Assembly: GCA_905178155.1 (NCBI GenBank)
Contig: CAJINV010000010.1
Location: 2,872,587-2,936,586 of the forward strand
Origin: Amoebophrya sp. A120
Taxonomy: Eukaryota > Sar > Dinophyceae > Syndiniales > Amoebophryaceae
DNA: 64,000 nucleotides
Direction of reading: 5' to 3'
Shown piece after piece: positions 10,806 through 22,300 of this stretch. The notes beneath the pieces were generated by a model. That model ran no database searches, was not told the origin of the DNA, and worked only from the letters and a program-made list of their open reading frames with translations. The stretch's first letter is position 1; each line of letters starts with the position of its first letter. Made by a program: the position numbers and the translations under genes.

Positions 10806-13800
10806 TCATAGCATCAACTTATCCCGTTGCCGCAAATTTCTTTTTACCTTTTCCTTATTCTCGAGAATCTTTTTCCTCTTCTCCGCTATGGATTGCAAAA
10901 GTGTCTGGGTCTGGAAGAATTGGAACTTGTCATGCGATTTCTGGAACAGGCAAAAATTTGTGTTGCATAAGCACCAAAAGCTTCCCAGTTCTTGCTACGC
11001 AAATGAGGAATTTCTCATGCGGGACAGACATCAGGAGGCCTGCGCAAAACCTGTAATGCTTTTGCGTGCAGTTGTAGAGACCAGTTGCGTGATCCAGAAG
11101 ATGCATGACAAGCCTAGCAATTTTGTTCCAGACCCAGACACTTTTGCGGTTGATATCCGCAGGAGAACTACCAACGTCTCGATCAGACTCCCCACTCGAG
11201 GACGTCAAAATCCCGCCACGTATGGGATTCTCAAACGTTACATTCTCAACTGTTACATGATTTGTCATGCAAATCTACCATGAACCACCAGACAATCAAG
11301 CCACCTCGCATGACAAATCCCCGAAGGGCTAAACAGCGCCTAAATCTGTGCCGGATTTATGATGCGAGAGTTGCAAGCTTGCCCCTTTCACTGTTGCGGT
11401 TCTTGCATCACAAATTCATGTAACAGTTCAGAATGTAACGTTTGAGAACGCCATACCACGTGACTTGTCGGAATTGATCGACAGTCTTGTCATCTCCGTC
11501 GCGACAAGGCGTTTAGTATTTTTGTTGTTTTTCACCCCAGAAGAGGAAGACGAGTCCTCGGCAAGTTCGTCGGAGAGGACCTCGTTATGATCTTTGTGGC
11601 CCCTGTTGTAGTCGCCATTTCTATCCGGACCCGCATGATCCCTGGTACTGCTCTCCCCTGCTCTTTCCGCACCAATATGTAGGCTGAAGGCTGACCTAGA
11701 GCTGCTGAAGATTTTCGTGATTTGCGCTGCTTCTCTCAGCTTCCTCTTCATCAGGGCGGCGGTGGAATTTGCCTTCAGGCTTTTTCCCTTCTTCACACCG
11801 TCCTGGAGATCCTCCTCGTCAGAACTGCTCCCATACTCGTAAATGACGTTCCCCTATCAGATGCAAATATGTCTGGGTTTGGAAGGATGCGAAGTTCGTC
11901 ATGCACCACATTTTGCATGACTCCTGATGTCTGTGATTCATGCCCTAGCATCACAGATTTTGTGAGGCCTTCCTGATGCCTAGACCGCATGATAGATGCC
12001 CTCTTGATGCCGTGGCAAAAACTGGACCTCTTTTGCAGCTGTTCATGCAATACAGATTTTTGTAGAATCTAGATGCAGCATCACAAGTTGCATCCTTCCA
12101 GACATCCAAGGATATTTGCAATGCATATCCCCTGTTCGTCCCTCGCGTAGGTCTGCATGCTCATCCAGTTCAAATACCGCGGTAAATCGGTTCTCCGACT
12201 CGACGAGATTTTCTCCTTTAGCCGCGTGATCTGTGAGCAGCAAAGCAACACCACCAAGCTGTAGACCAGGAAGATGAAAAAGCAAACGAGGAAGATTATC
12301 GCCAACACGGAAAGCTCCGCCATAAAGATGTCTACGCCGGACCGGGTAGCGGTAAAAGTTCCGTAGCAGTCAATCCGGTTGGGGTAGGGATCCACGCCAG
12401 TTTCAACATGAATATCATCTGAAGACGATGATGTTGAACTCAGCCCGGTCATCGGCCGCCCAAAGAGATTTTCCACCTCTTGATCCGAAAAGTCCAAAAT
12501 TCTGGTCAAAAACGCCGCGAAGGGAATCGGGTTCAACCGGATCAAATTCGGCCGGGCGCAGATCAGCTCGGACGTATCCACAGGAAAGTTCCAACCCGCA
12601 CACGTACAAATGTAGTTGTTTCTGCATGACAAAACTTGCCTTCAACCTTGGTCAGCATGACAAGTTGGAAACTCTAAGTTAGCGAAATTCGTCATGCATT
12701 TTGTGTATGTGCGGAAATTTTGTATTGCATAGGACACATGATCGGTGTACAGGTACATATTTTCGAGCCACTGCAACCGCCACTGGTCGATGAAGTAGGT
12801 TTTTGTAGTAGTGGCAGTCCCCGAAGATGAAGAAGAAGAAGAAGTACTAGATGCGCTTGTTCCGCCTCCTCCTGCTGTATTCGTATTCCCACCACTCCCG
12901 CCACCCGCGTCAATTGCGATGGAGATCCCGCCCTGCATGGGGCTCGCCGCTACCTCGGGAAAAACTTTTCGCGCATCCCTGTCGTTCTCGTTGAACAGTT
13001 GCTCCGAAATAACGATCTTCGCTGGGCCGATCAGTAGCACCGGTTTGTTGTGCGTGTCGGAGTTTTGGATGTTAATCACCAACTTCGCAGAGTTCGACTT
13101 TTTGTTCGGTAAATCGCAGGTGTATTCCCCCGCCTTGCAGTAGTACCGGGGGTCGGTCTATCCAGGAAAAAACACCCATCCCCATCCAATTTGTATTTGT
13201 CATGCAAAACATGCATAATTTGCAGTGTTTGTCATGCAAAAAATGAATGGGGATGGGTGTTTCTACCTGAATACGGTCCATTTACTGTCCACACACACGG
13301 AGCTCAGCTGCTGCTCACCAACGCGGTTTGCAGTGCGCTCGAAAATGCCCTCGCCGACAGGTCCTGCACCAAACGCGCCGCCGCCTCCGCGGCCCCCCGG
13401 TCCTCTTTCGGAGGCACCTCCACCGGTTTGTATTCCGTCACGTCTGCGCTGTCCCCGAACATTCGTCTTCGGCACGGCCGCGCGGATGAAATGCTTGTCA
13501 AGCAGGGCGGTGATGGACCTTTATCAAATGTAAAAGTGTCTGGGTCTGGAAGAGTGCATGTTTGTCATGCTTGTCTGGCATGACTGTCATGCACGTCACC
13601 CAAGAGCGCCATTTTTCTGTCATGCAGAAACGCAGTTTGTCATTCAGAATTATAGGCAAGAACACCTAGAAGCTCAGAAACTTGTCATGCTGAGCCAGCA
13701 CTTGCGGCCTCCTCATGATACGCCGCCCAGCATCACAAGTTTCCAGACCCAGACATTTTTACAATCCATAACCTTGGAGCATTAGCAATTTTTGCTGTAC

Positions 13801-16800
13801 CGTTCGTCCCCGGCCGCTGGGAGGATGACGACGACGGCCCGGAAGCAGCTGCAGAATTGCGATCGTTCTTCGGAAGAGCCGTCTCGTCGGAGGAAGATGC
13901 AGCAGCAGCTCCTGCTCCACCACCTGCTCCGCTAGAACTCATATCCGCACTATTAGTACTTCTATCCGCCCCAATATGGGAGTGTCAGAATCGAAATCGA
14001 CAAAATCGAAAAACTTGTAATGCATAAAATGTAGGGCACGCATGGCCTGTGTTGGGGAGCAGGCAAATGAGACCGATTGCAAGCCTGTTTAGAGGAGGGC
14101 GATGCGCTCCCAGAGTAGCATGACAGGAGCAGTCTTCTTTGTCTAAACAGCATGACAAACTGGATCTTGGTGCTCCCGAAATTTGTCATGCGCCACTTGA
14201 AAACTGAGGCTTCAACTGGTATCGATTTTGCGCATCACAAATTTTTCGATTTTGTCAATTTCGATTCTGACACTTGCATACCCGAATCTGCGGATCACAA
14301 TCGCCTTGCCCAGGTAATTATGGATTGCAAAAGTGTCTGGGTCTGGAAGAATGCAACTTGTGATGCGCATTTCAGAACACAGAAAAATCTCTCATGCATA
14401 GGTAGCAAAAGCTGCCCACTTTCTGTCACCAAAGTGGGGGATTTGTCATGCGGATTCGGCATTGGGGAAGCTTCTCGAAACCTGTGATGCTAGAGCTTCC
14501 ATGCCAGACCTTGTGTGTCATGCAAAAACAGCATGAATCTTCCAGACCCAGACATTTTTACATTTGATAGTAATTCAGAGGACAGCGGAGAGCCAGCATT
14601 TCCTCGAAAATTCCGTTCTGTTTGATCTTTTCCAATTGCAATCCATGCACCCAAATCTTTGACCACAGGGACAGATTCCTGAAGGGATGGTAAGCAGGGC
14701 TTGTAGTTGGAGTACTACTAGTACTTCCAGCGGCGGCCGTTGCAGCAGCCTGTTCTTTCACTGCGTCCAGCCCAGCGAGCGTTTTTACTTTCGATGAGAA
14801 AATGTTGATCAGATTGTAGTTGATGGTCAGTTCGTTCTCCTGTGAGAGTGCGCAACTCCTCCTCCCCCTCATTTGTATTGCATAAACAGCAATACCAGCG
14901 TCGGCAAGAATACAGGTTCTGCACGACAAATTCGGACAGGAGTGTAGTGCTATTTGGGCTGCCAGAACTTGTCATGCAACAAGTACCAAGAGCAGGAGAG
15001 GCGTAAATTAGGTATTCTGCATGACAAATGAGGGGGAGGGGGAGTTGTGCACTGTCATATCTCCCGATGGTAGAGCACTGTCCCATATTCCAGCAGTTTC
15101 AATGTTTGCTCGTCGCCGGAAAAAAAAGTTGAACTGTCCTCAGGTGAAAATGAATTTGAAATCATACTGGCGTTGAAATTCTTGTTCAGTTTCATGGCTG
15201 TGGCAATGTCCCCGCGGAACAAGTGCGGAAGGTGCCCACTGTCCTGCGCGTCGAGCTCCGGCGCCAAGCCGTAGGTGTCCGAAAAACCATATTTTTCTGA
15301 AAACGCGGCGCTCTCCTCATAGTAACCCTCGACGGCGTCTTGTAGAAGTGTGGTCGACCCACTATGGTCCTCTACAACTGCTGCTCCACCTGCTCGTCCG
15401 GACGAGGCACTGCTGCCTGGAGCAGTTTCGGCTAATATCTTCCCGCTGCTCTGCGTATAATACGGCGAGGACGCAAAGCTCTCCAACCCGCGAACGACGA
15501 ACTCCTCCCCTAGCCCGGTTCTACAGCTGTACTGGGCCGCGTTGCACATGTACTTTTGCTTGTAAAACTCCTCCTTATAGCAGTTCATCCGATCGAGCGA
15601 CAACTGCGGGCGGTACTCGTTATCGTGCGGGTCGATCGGGAAAAACAAAGAAGTTCGGACTGTCAACCTCTCCCCCTCCATGCCCCCGCAGAAAATTTCG
15701 CCGACCGTGCCGTCTTCCGTTGGATACATGTATTCCACGGACCGGCGAGATAACAGTCTGCTTTCCCGTATGCTGTGCAAAAGTATCGTACTCGTATTGC
15801 AATCGTGCACAGCAAATCTTTTCGTTATAGGTAAATCCGCATTATAAATTATTTCTTATGCTGAGAAAAAGAAAATTTGTGATGCATTTATACGAGTACG
15901 TATACTTTTGCAGTTCATATTCCGGAGAAATTCGTACTTCTCGTTCTTCCTTCTCGTCGTGCCAGCAGTACTAGATATGGAAGTGTCAGAATCGAAATTG
16001 GCAAAATCGAAAAACTTGTGATGCACAAAATCGATGTCAGTTGGAGCCTCAATTCCAAGTGGCGCATGACAAATTTGGGAAGCACCCAAATCCAGTCTGT
16101 CATGCTGTTTGGACAAAGAAGACTCCTCCTGTCATGCTGCTCGGGCAGCACATTGTATACCCCTAAACAGGCTTACAATCGGTCTCATTTGCCTGCCCCC
16201 CAATACAGGCCTTTGGTGTCCTACATTTTATGCATCACAAATTTTTCGATTTTGTCGATTTCGATCCTGACACATCCATACTAGAACCACCCGCAGTATT
16301 AGAGTTATCCCGCTTTATCGAAGATTCCGGCTTCTCCTCATCTGTGTAAGCGGTTCTCTGGTCCAAATCTTTGTATTCCGGCGGGATCCAGAGATCGAGA
16401 GAAAATGCCTGGGTTTGGACACCGGAAGCCTCGCCTAGTCCCGCGTGGTAGAGATGTGAGTAGCTCATGCCAACCACCATCCCCGGGGTCTTCTCCAGCG
16501 GATCAATCATCAAGTACAGCGCTTGGGGATTCATCAGCGCCTGCAGTGAGAGAATCTCCGTACAGATGTACATCCCCCGGCAGCCCCCGGATTTCCGTAA
16601 AGGGGTATTATGGTATGACAATTCTTGATCTTGGTCGAGGGGTTTCCGGACCTTATCGGGCTCGAAGTCCTGCTCTAGCAGGGTTGGGCTATCAATGTCG
16701 TCGGGCAGGAGTTGTTCTTTTTGTGCGGTGGTGAGACCACTGCTCGACGAGGGACGAACGTTTATTTCTTCCGCTTGGAGTTCTTGCTGTTGCTGGTTGC

Positions 16801-17173
16801 TGTTTACGCGAGGGCCTTGTTGCGCCGGTAGAACGCGGGTAGCACCCAGGGAAGACGAAGATTCGGTAGATTGACCGGTGTTTCCTCCGCGGCCGGCTCC
16901 AGTAGTTCCGCCCTTGGAGGGGGTGACGACCCTGTCTTGCTGCTGGCCCGCTCCTGCTTGAGACGAACTGGTACTTGCGCCACGACCTCCGCCGCCCGCG
17001 CCTTTTTGGAAAGTAGTTTGCCGGGAAGCATCTTCTGCCGTTGCGTCAGCTGCAGTGGCGGTTGCTGGGAGACGACTAGACGCTGCGGCTAGCAGAAACA
17101 AGCTGCTTGGGGAGGGAATGACCCCCCGTAGGGCAGAACCAGAGGAGCATCGAAAAGCACGGGCGTCCTTCAT
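10806..17173 (-). CDS. Large single-pass membrane protein with Ser/Gly-rich ectodomain, function unknown
   Basis: Twelve exons join to 1271 residues. Exons: 16281-17173, 15920-15975, 15060-15768, 14570-14840, 14281-14318, 13771-13974, 13274-13521, 12732-13158, 12128-12602, 11456-11854, 11156-11220, 10806-10886. All eleven introns are introner elements; no GT-AG intron was found. ATG at 17173 starts a likely signal peptide (SPSSLFLLAAASSRLPATATA). The ectodomain has conserved-looking blocks with Cys residues (GGCRGMYICTEI, MNCYKEEFYKQKYMCNAAQY, YYCKAGEYTCDLPN, CAGWNFPVDTSELICARPNL) separated by Ser/Gly/Ala linkers. One long membrane segment (LSVLAIIFLVCFFIFLVYSL) precedes a basic cytoplasmic tail of about 200 residues. 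It may be a surface receptor or adhesion protein; no family was recognised. Confidence 0.8.
10887..11155 (-). mobile_element. Introner element, family A, reverse orientation
   Basis: 269 bp, TATGGATTGCAAAAGTG to GCGGTTGATA, exact flank TCCGC. Internal sequence runs opposite to the copies at 11855 and 17749. It separates the last two exons of the large membrane-protein gene. Confidence 0.94.
11221..11455. mobile_element. Introner element, family G
   Basis: 235 bp, long inverted repeats built on CTCAAACGTTACATTCTCAA and its complement, exact flank CCACG. The best-preserved of three copies (others at 47976 and 61520). Confidence 0.95.
11855..12127 (+). mobile_element. Introner element, family A
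   Basis: 273 bp, TATCAGATGCAAATATG to GCAATGCATA, exact flank TCCCC. It lies in the cytoplasmic tail of the large membrane protein. Confidence 0.94.
12603..12731. mobile_element. Short atypical introner-like intron
   Basis: About 129 bp. The right end TATTGCATA and internal GCATGACA/GTCATGC motifs fit the introners, but the left end is eroded and the flanks (GCACA, GGACA) match 4 of 5. The frame works only if exactly this span is removed without an extra 5 bp. It must be removed, since reading through meets a stop. Confidence 0.6.
13159..13273. mobile_element. Introner element, family E (short)
   Basis: 115 bp, inverted repeats built on ACACCCATCCCCATCC, exact flank CGGTC. A related 109-bp copy lies at 21922. 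Confidence 0.94.
13522..13770. mobile_element. Introner element, family A, second subfamily
   Basis: 249 bp, TATCAAATGTAAAAGTG to ACAATCCATA, exact flank ACCTT. Its interior (TGTCATGCTTGTCTGGCATG) is shared with the copies at 24371 and 40221 but not with the other family A members. Confidence 0.94.
13975..14280. mobile_element. Introner element, family C
   Basis: 306 bp, inverted repeats built on GTGTCAGAATCGAAATCGAC, flanks CCCAA and CCCGA (4 of 5). Only a 38-nt exon separates it from the next element at 14319. Confidence 0.93.
14319..14569 (-). mobile_element. Introner element, family A, reverse orientation
   Basis: 251 bp, TATGGATTGCAAAAGTG to ACATTTGATA, exact flank GTAAT. Internal orientation matches the copy at 10887. 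Confidence 0.94.
14841..15059. mobile_element. Introner element, family F
   Basis: 219 bp, inverted repeats around GTGCGCAACTCC and GGAGTTGTGCAC, exact flank TCTCC. The first two bases are TG rather than TA. Confidence 0.93.
15769..15919. mobile_element. Introner element, family B
   Basis: 151 bp, TATGCTGTGCAAAAGTATCG to CAGTTCATA, flanks TCCCG and TTCCG (4 of 5). Confidence 0.92.
15976..16280. mobile_element. Introner element, family C
   Basis: 305 bp, TATGGAAGTGTCAGAATCG to CTGACACATCCATA, exact flank CTAGA. Closely similar in its ends and length to the copy at 13975 in the same gene. Confidence 0.95.
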
Positions 17174-17519
17174 GCTGGAATCTTATTTTCCGGCTTTTAT
17201 CTTCGTTATTTTAGGACAAGGAGCCGACTCTCGTTGTCGTTCCTTTTGCGGAGAAAACAAAGCGACAAGCGACTCTTAAATTGACTTCATCATGAGATGA
17301 AACCAAAAATGGTGGTGGATGTTGAATAAACACTCAACAAAGCCCCGCCATTCCAATCACGGGAACAACGCCATCAGCGAGCTCGAGCTCGGCCTGCCCC
17401 CGTCGCGCAGCCGTATTCATTTTAGCGGCGCCAGGGTAAGTAGTTCATTTATCATTACAGTTCTTCACACAACGCGCAAAGGTGATCATCAAAAGAGGTT
17501 CTTTAATCGAATTATTTCT
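17174..17519. other. Intergenic gap between the membrane-protein start and the Arl gene end
   Basis: 346 bp. Must hold the 3' end of the Arl gene and the 5' region of the membrane-protein gene. No TATA box or other recognisable signal was seen. Confidence 0.5.
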
Positions 17520-18678
17520 CTATCCGTTCGGCCTTGCTTCCTGCTGCAGTTTCAAAACCAGCCAATCCATGCCCGCGTTTAATCCTTCGCCCGTCAACGC
17601 GCAGCAGGGAAGGATTTGCCAGTCGTGCGTTTTTATCTCGTTTAGGGATAAATTGTGCACCAAATCCGCAGCGGTCAAAGCGCCGGAGACGTCTTGCTTG
17701 TTCGCGAGAATGAGAACTGCTCGGACTGTATTACGGACTTGCGGGAGGTATCAAATGCAAAAATGTCTGGGTCTGGAAGAATGCGCGATTTGTCATGCAG
17801 CTTTTCCATGACCCATGAGGCCTGGAATGCAGGGTCTAGCATGACAGATTCTGCACGATCTCTCTCATGCCTATCCTGCATGAGAAACTCCCTCCCGACT
17901 TGATCAAAACAGGGCGACTTTTGGCAATCATGCAACACAGATTTGTGCATGCTTCAGATTTAGCATGACAAGTTGCATTCTTCCAGACCCAGACACTTTT
18001 ACATTTGATAGGAGGATTAGGATGTTCATCAGCTCCATTTTTGCGGTCACCTAGTTATAGTTTTTGAGGGACGGATCCGGAATTTCTCATATGTACTGTG
18101 TGTGTTAGTTTTTCTGCATGAGAGAATAAGAAAGAAAGCTCTAACTCTACGACGGTGACGGAGCACACAATGCATGAGAAACCAGTACTAGAAAAAGCAA
18201 TACTAGTGACTCCGTGTCATTCGAGTCGACAACGAAGATCACAGCGTCCGCGAAATTGTCTGACTGGAAATAGCTCGGCCAGAGGTCTCTGAGCTTCTCC
18301 TGGCCACCCAGATCCCAACACGTGAACGTCACGCCTTTGTACCTGGTGTTTCTTCGCAGTTTGTAAATTTGAAACACTGCAGCTGGTGCCTGTCGTGCAC
18401 CACCTCGAGCACTGTCGAAAATCATGCGTCATCGGTATTTTCCAAGATTGGGTTGCGACGTATGCCTAGTGAATGGCTTCCTCGTAAGTAGTAAGAAAGT
18501 ACTTTAGCTCCTCAATGTTGCATCCGATGGTGGGCTGTGTTACCACCGGTTGGTTCAACGCCAGGCGGTATAGAATCGTCGTTTTGCCGGCATTGTTCAG
18601 TCCTACGAGGACTATTCGGTAGGCTTGATCCGTCCCGTGGAAAAACTTCCGCCACAGACTGCTGATCGCGATGCCCAT
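17520..18678 (-). CDS. Arf/Arl-family small GTPase (Arl5-like)
   Basis: Four exons (18503-18678, 18204-18342, 18011-18050, 17520-17748) join to 192 residues. The first two introns are GT-AG; the third is an introner element. ATG at 18678 gives [13 protein letters not shown], with Gly2 available for myristoylation as in Arf proteins. GTP-binding motifs are in order: GLNNAGKTT (P-loop; the family usually has GLDNAGKT), PTIGCNIEE (switch I Thr), WDLGGQE (switch II), NKQD, and CCALTGEGL near the C-terminus. Arf/Arl GTPases recruit effectors to Golgi and endosomal membranes. Arl5 is the closest match by memory because of the MGI start and the NIEE switch sequence, but other Arls are possible. The Asp-to-Asn change in the P-loop is odd. 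Confidence 0.92.
17749..18010 (+). mobile_element. Introner element, family A, in the Arl GTPase
   Basis: 262 bp, TATCAAATGCAAAAATG to ACATTTGATA, exact flank GGAGG. Removal with one flank copy gives [16 protein letters not shown] and then the NKQD motif in frame, which is a strong check because this protein family is well known. Confidence 0.96.
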
Positions 18679-19345
18679 GGTAATGTCTTCTTCTTCTTGC
18701 CAACTCCGGCTCCCGTCGTTTTCCACTTCGGTGCTCTTCTATTGGCCGCTGTCGCTGTGCAAGAAATAGCTTGTTCGCAACACCCCGACGGCGCATGGTT
18801 GGATCAATATTGATGCTTCCTTCGACGCATCAGGAGTTGTGCTAATACACAGGAGAGAGGAAGAACAAGGACACCGAAAAGCTTTCTACCAAACGCAGAT
18901 AAAGGGAAGATCGTCTACGTCTTCTTTGAGATTCATAACCGGCTTTTTTTGTTTCAAAAACATGAAGAACGAAGATAGATCTTTGCCAGTTCTGCGATCG
19001 ATTCTTTGCATGCTTCCATTTCACAAAGACAGAGAGAGCAGCGAGCGCAAGAACCTCACCTGTTGCCCGTGCGCAAACCGGAAAAGCAAAAGTACGCACC
19101 ACGAATGAAAACGAAAACCCTAGTCCGTCACGAACTAAAGTTGTTCAACACAGCAGAGCCAAGAAAGCGAATACATCGTATGGAAGAACACGGAGTAGCA
19201 CGACTGTGCCAACAAAAGATGAAGTTGGACATGACCACAACCCACTGAGTTTTTGTTTCACCGTATCTATCATATAAATCTGTTCTTTTTGTACTTACTT
19301 ATGTCTCTTCTGGTCGTTGGTACACAAGGAAATCGTTCGTCACAA
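18679..19345. other. Intergenic stretch
   Basis: 667 bp between the Arl gene and the 3' end of the helicase-RRM gene. Nothing recognisable; no introner element. Confidence 0.5.
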
Positions 19346-22300
19346 CTAGTACTTTTTGTTGAAAATCATGTAAAAATGGGGTCGTCCTCGATCTTGTAAA
19401 GACAAATAATAGCCTTGCTGTTTACTCTTCTTACGATTAAATCCTGAGATATTTTCGAAAACGAACCATAGCCCGTATGGTAATTCGCCTTCTGGTAGCT
19501 GATACTTAACAGGTACAGGAGGTCGCTTAATTTTTTGATAAGAGGAAGTGCGCGCCGCAGCTCCCCCTGTGCTGCGCCTGCGCAACACAAACCGGCAAGA
19601 ACATTACTACCCTCACCGCCTGTAATCCTGATCGTAGTTTCTCTGCCTTCGATCGTCCCGTTCTCGGTGATGTCCACCTCGATTATTATCGTCCCGTCGG
19701 TAGTTGTTGTGATCTCGATCCCGCTGATTATGATACTGATCCCGACCACCTTGCTGGTGCTGTTGCCCTCCTCTGTCTCGGTCATTATTTCTCCCACCAT
19801 AATTATTCCTGCCGTGATTATGATCGGAAGAGTTGTTGTAGTCCTGCTCCCCTCCTCCATCCATATTCTGCTCGAAATTCCCCATCCCAACGACCTGCGG
19901 AATATCCTCCTTCACCGGGTCTTTCTGCTCCACCAACTTCACACTGATCCGCTGCCCCCGCAGCCGCCACGCATTCAATCCGTTCGCCCTCGATTGGCTG
20001 TAATTTACCACCGCCTTCGCGGTTTCCCGGCTGTCGAACTTGATAAACGCGAACCCGTATGCATTGCAAAAATATCGTACTAGTAGAAATTGCATGACAA
20101 ATTGACTTAGCATCACAAATCAAATTTGTAATGCAGATTTGCCTTAAGAAAAAAATTTGTAATGCATAAACGCAATTAATAGTACGAGTACGATTTACTT
20201 TTGCAGTGCATAACCCGCGACCCACTCCCGTCTTCGCGCCGATCGGAATGGAAATTTCCTCTATCCGGGCGAGCTCGGAGGTGCGCTGTTGGGGCTGGAG
20301 TTCACCTGGGGCGGGGAGCTGGTCATCCCTGTCGGAATTGGAGTTATTATTGTTCTCCGATAAATTCGGATCAACATTCGGATCCACCAAAACTCCACTC
20401 GCCTTGTCCTTCTGTTTTTTCATTTCTGCGTTCAACCCGTCTAAAAAGTCCGCAAACATGTCCCGAATCTGAAACTGCGTCACGTCCAATGGCAAATCCC
20501 GTAGCATTATGCATTACAAAAATGTCTGGGTGTGGAAGATTCCGAGATTTGTCATGCATATTTCTCATGACCCATGACGCCTGCAATGCATGACCTAGCA
20601 TCACAGACTTTTAGAGGGTTTCCTGATGCGCCTTCCGCATGAGAAATGCACTGTCCGCGTAGCTCAAACTGGACCTGTCTTGCTGGTCATGCAACACAAA
20701 TTTTCCTTAGAATCCAAAAACAGCATGACAAGTTGCAAGCTTCCAGACCCAGACATTTTTGCATTCGATAAGCATCACCGAATCCAAATCTTTCTGGCTC
20801 GCCTTTTGCATCCGGATGCCCTTGATGTTTTCGACGAAGATGTCTTTTTTCAGAAAATCCAGCAGCGGTATGATCGTCGCCTGTTTTTCTACCGCGAATT
20901 GGCACCCGTTGAGAATTATGCAACACAAAAGCATCGGACTTGCAGTGATTGCAGTATATGCATTACAAATCTCCATCCAAAAGTCAAACAGCATGACAAA
21001 TCCTATTTCTCAGGCTGAGCAAATTTGTAATGCAATTGATACTACTAGTACGAAGATGCTTTTGCAATGCATAAAAATCGCCTTCTGCATCCCCAGTCGG
21101 ATCGCTTTGCGCAACTCTTTCACTTCTTCTAAAACCTCTGTATCGCGGACAAACGCCGTCCACCCGTCGAACTGCACGTGGTTGTTCTCAAACTCGAAGG
21201 TGCGGGAAGCGAGGAGGACTGTGTTCACGTTCACAATGGTGTATCCACTGCAGAAGTATCGTACTCGCAGTCTGGCATGACAAATTTTACTTTCTACCTG
21301 ATTCAGCATGACAAACTGCGTTTTTGCTTTTGCGGAAATTTGTCATGCGATTCCTACTAAGTACGACGCTTTTGCAATGCATATGGTGGTTTCCGACATT
21401 TGGAGCGGTTTGTTCTGGCCAAAGGACATGAGTTCGGAGTACATGGCGAAATAGGGAGAGGAAGACCTGTAGTAGATTTTGGTGTCTTTTGATGTCTTTT
21501 AAAATAGAGTGGAGGCGGAAGGGTACTTAGGAAGACAGCTGAGACGAGGACTGCGCATGGTGGTGGAGTCGTAAATGAACTGGGCGGTCTACTTCCCATT
21601 CATTCAAAAACGTCAGCACAAACGCAATAAACCTCATTTTCAATTTTAGTGAACTACTGTCACGGAACTACAGAAGCACAAGCTGCACTATACTTTTTCT
21701 TATAGCTCGTCTCTTCCGCGAACTTCTCCCCAAGCAACAACGGGTCGCAGTTGTTCCAGAAATTTCCGCACAATTCCTCCACGTACGTATCCCCAGACTC
21801 CTGCTTCGTCGCCTCCAATTTTCCCTCTTCCACCAACATTCGATGCGAAAATTTACTGTTCACCGATTGATTGCTCATCTTCAATTCCCCGTTCTGGTCG
21901 TTATAGAACCCACTCCCCCGGTATCCACAGAAAAAAAACCATCCACATCCATTTTTTGCGTGACAAACACATGCCTTGATGTGTGTTTTGCATGACAAAT
22001 TGGATGTGAATGGGTTTTTTTCTGTGGATACCCGGTTCATCGCGAACTTCGGATTGTAGCCGAGACACAGAGCCAGTTTGAACAAAAGAAATTTGTCATC
22101 CGTGAACAGTTTGTTGGTCGTCCAAAAGGGGGAGATGAGTCTGTACGCGCAGTCTTCCCCGTTATACCCCCGTTCTTTCACCATCAAACCGAGATACGCT
22201 TTGACATTCTGGTCCGCGCCGCCGACTAACTCCTTCGCTAAACCGTGTTTTTCCAGGTACACATGCGCCCTCTATCCTGATTAAAAACGTCCCCACACCA

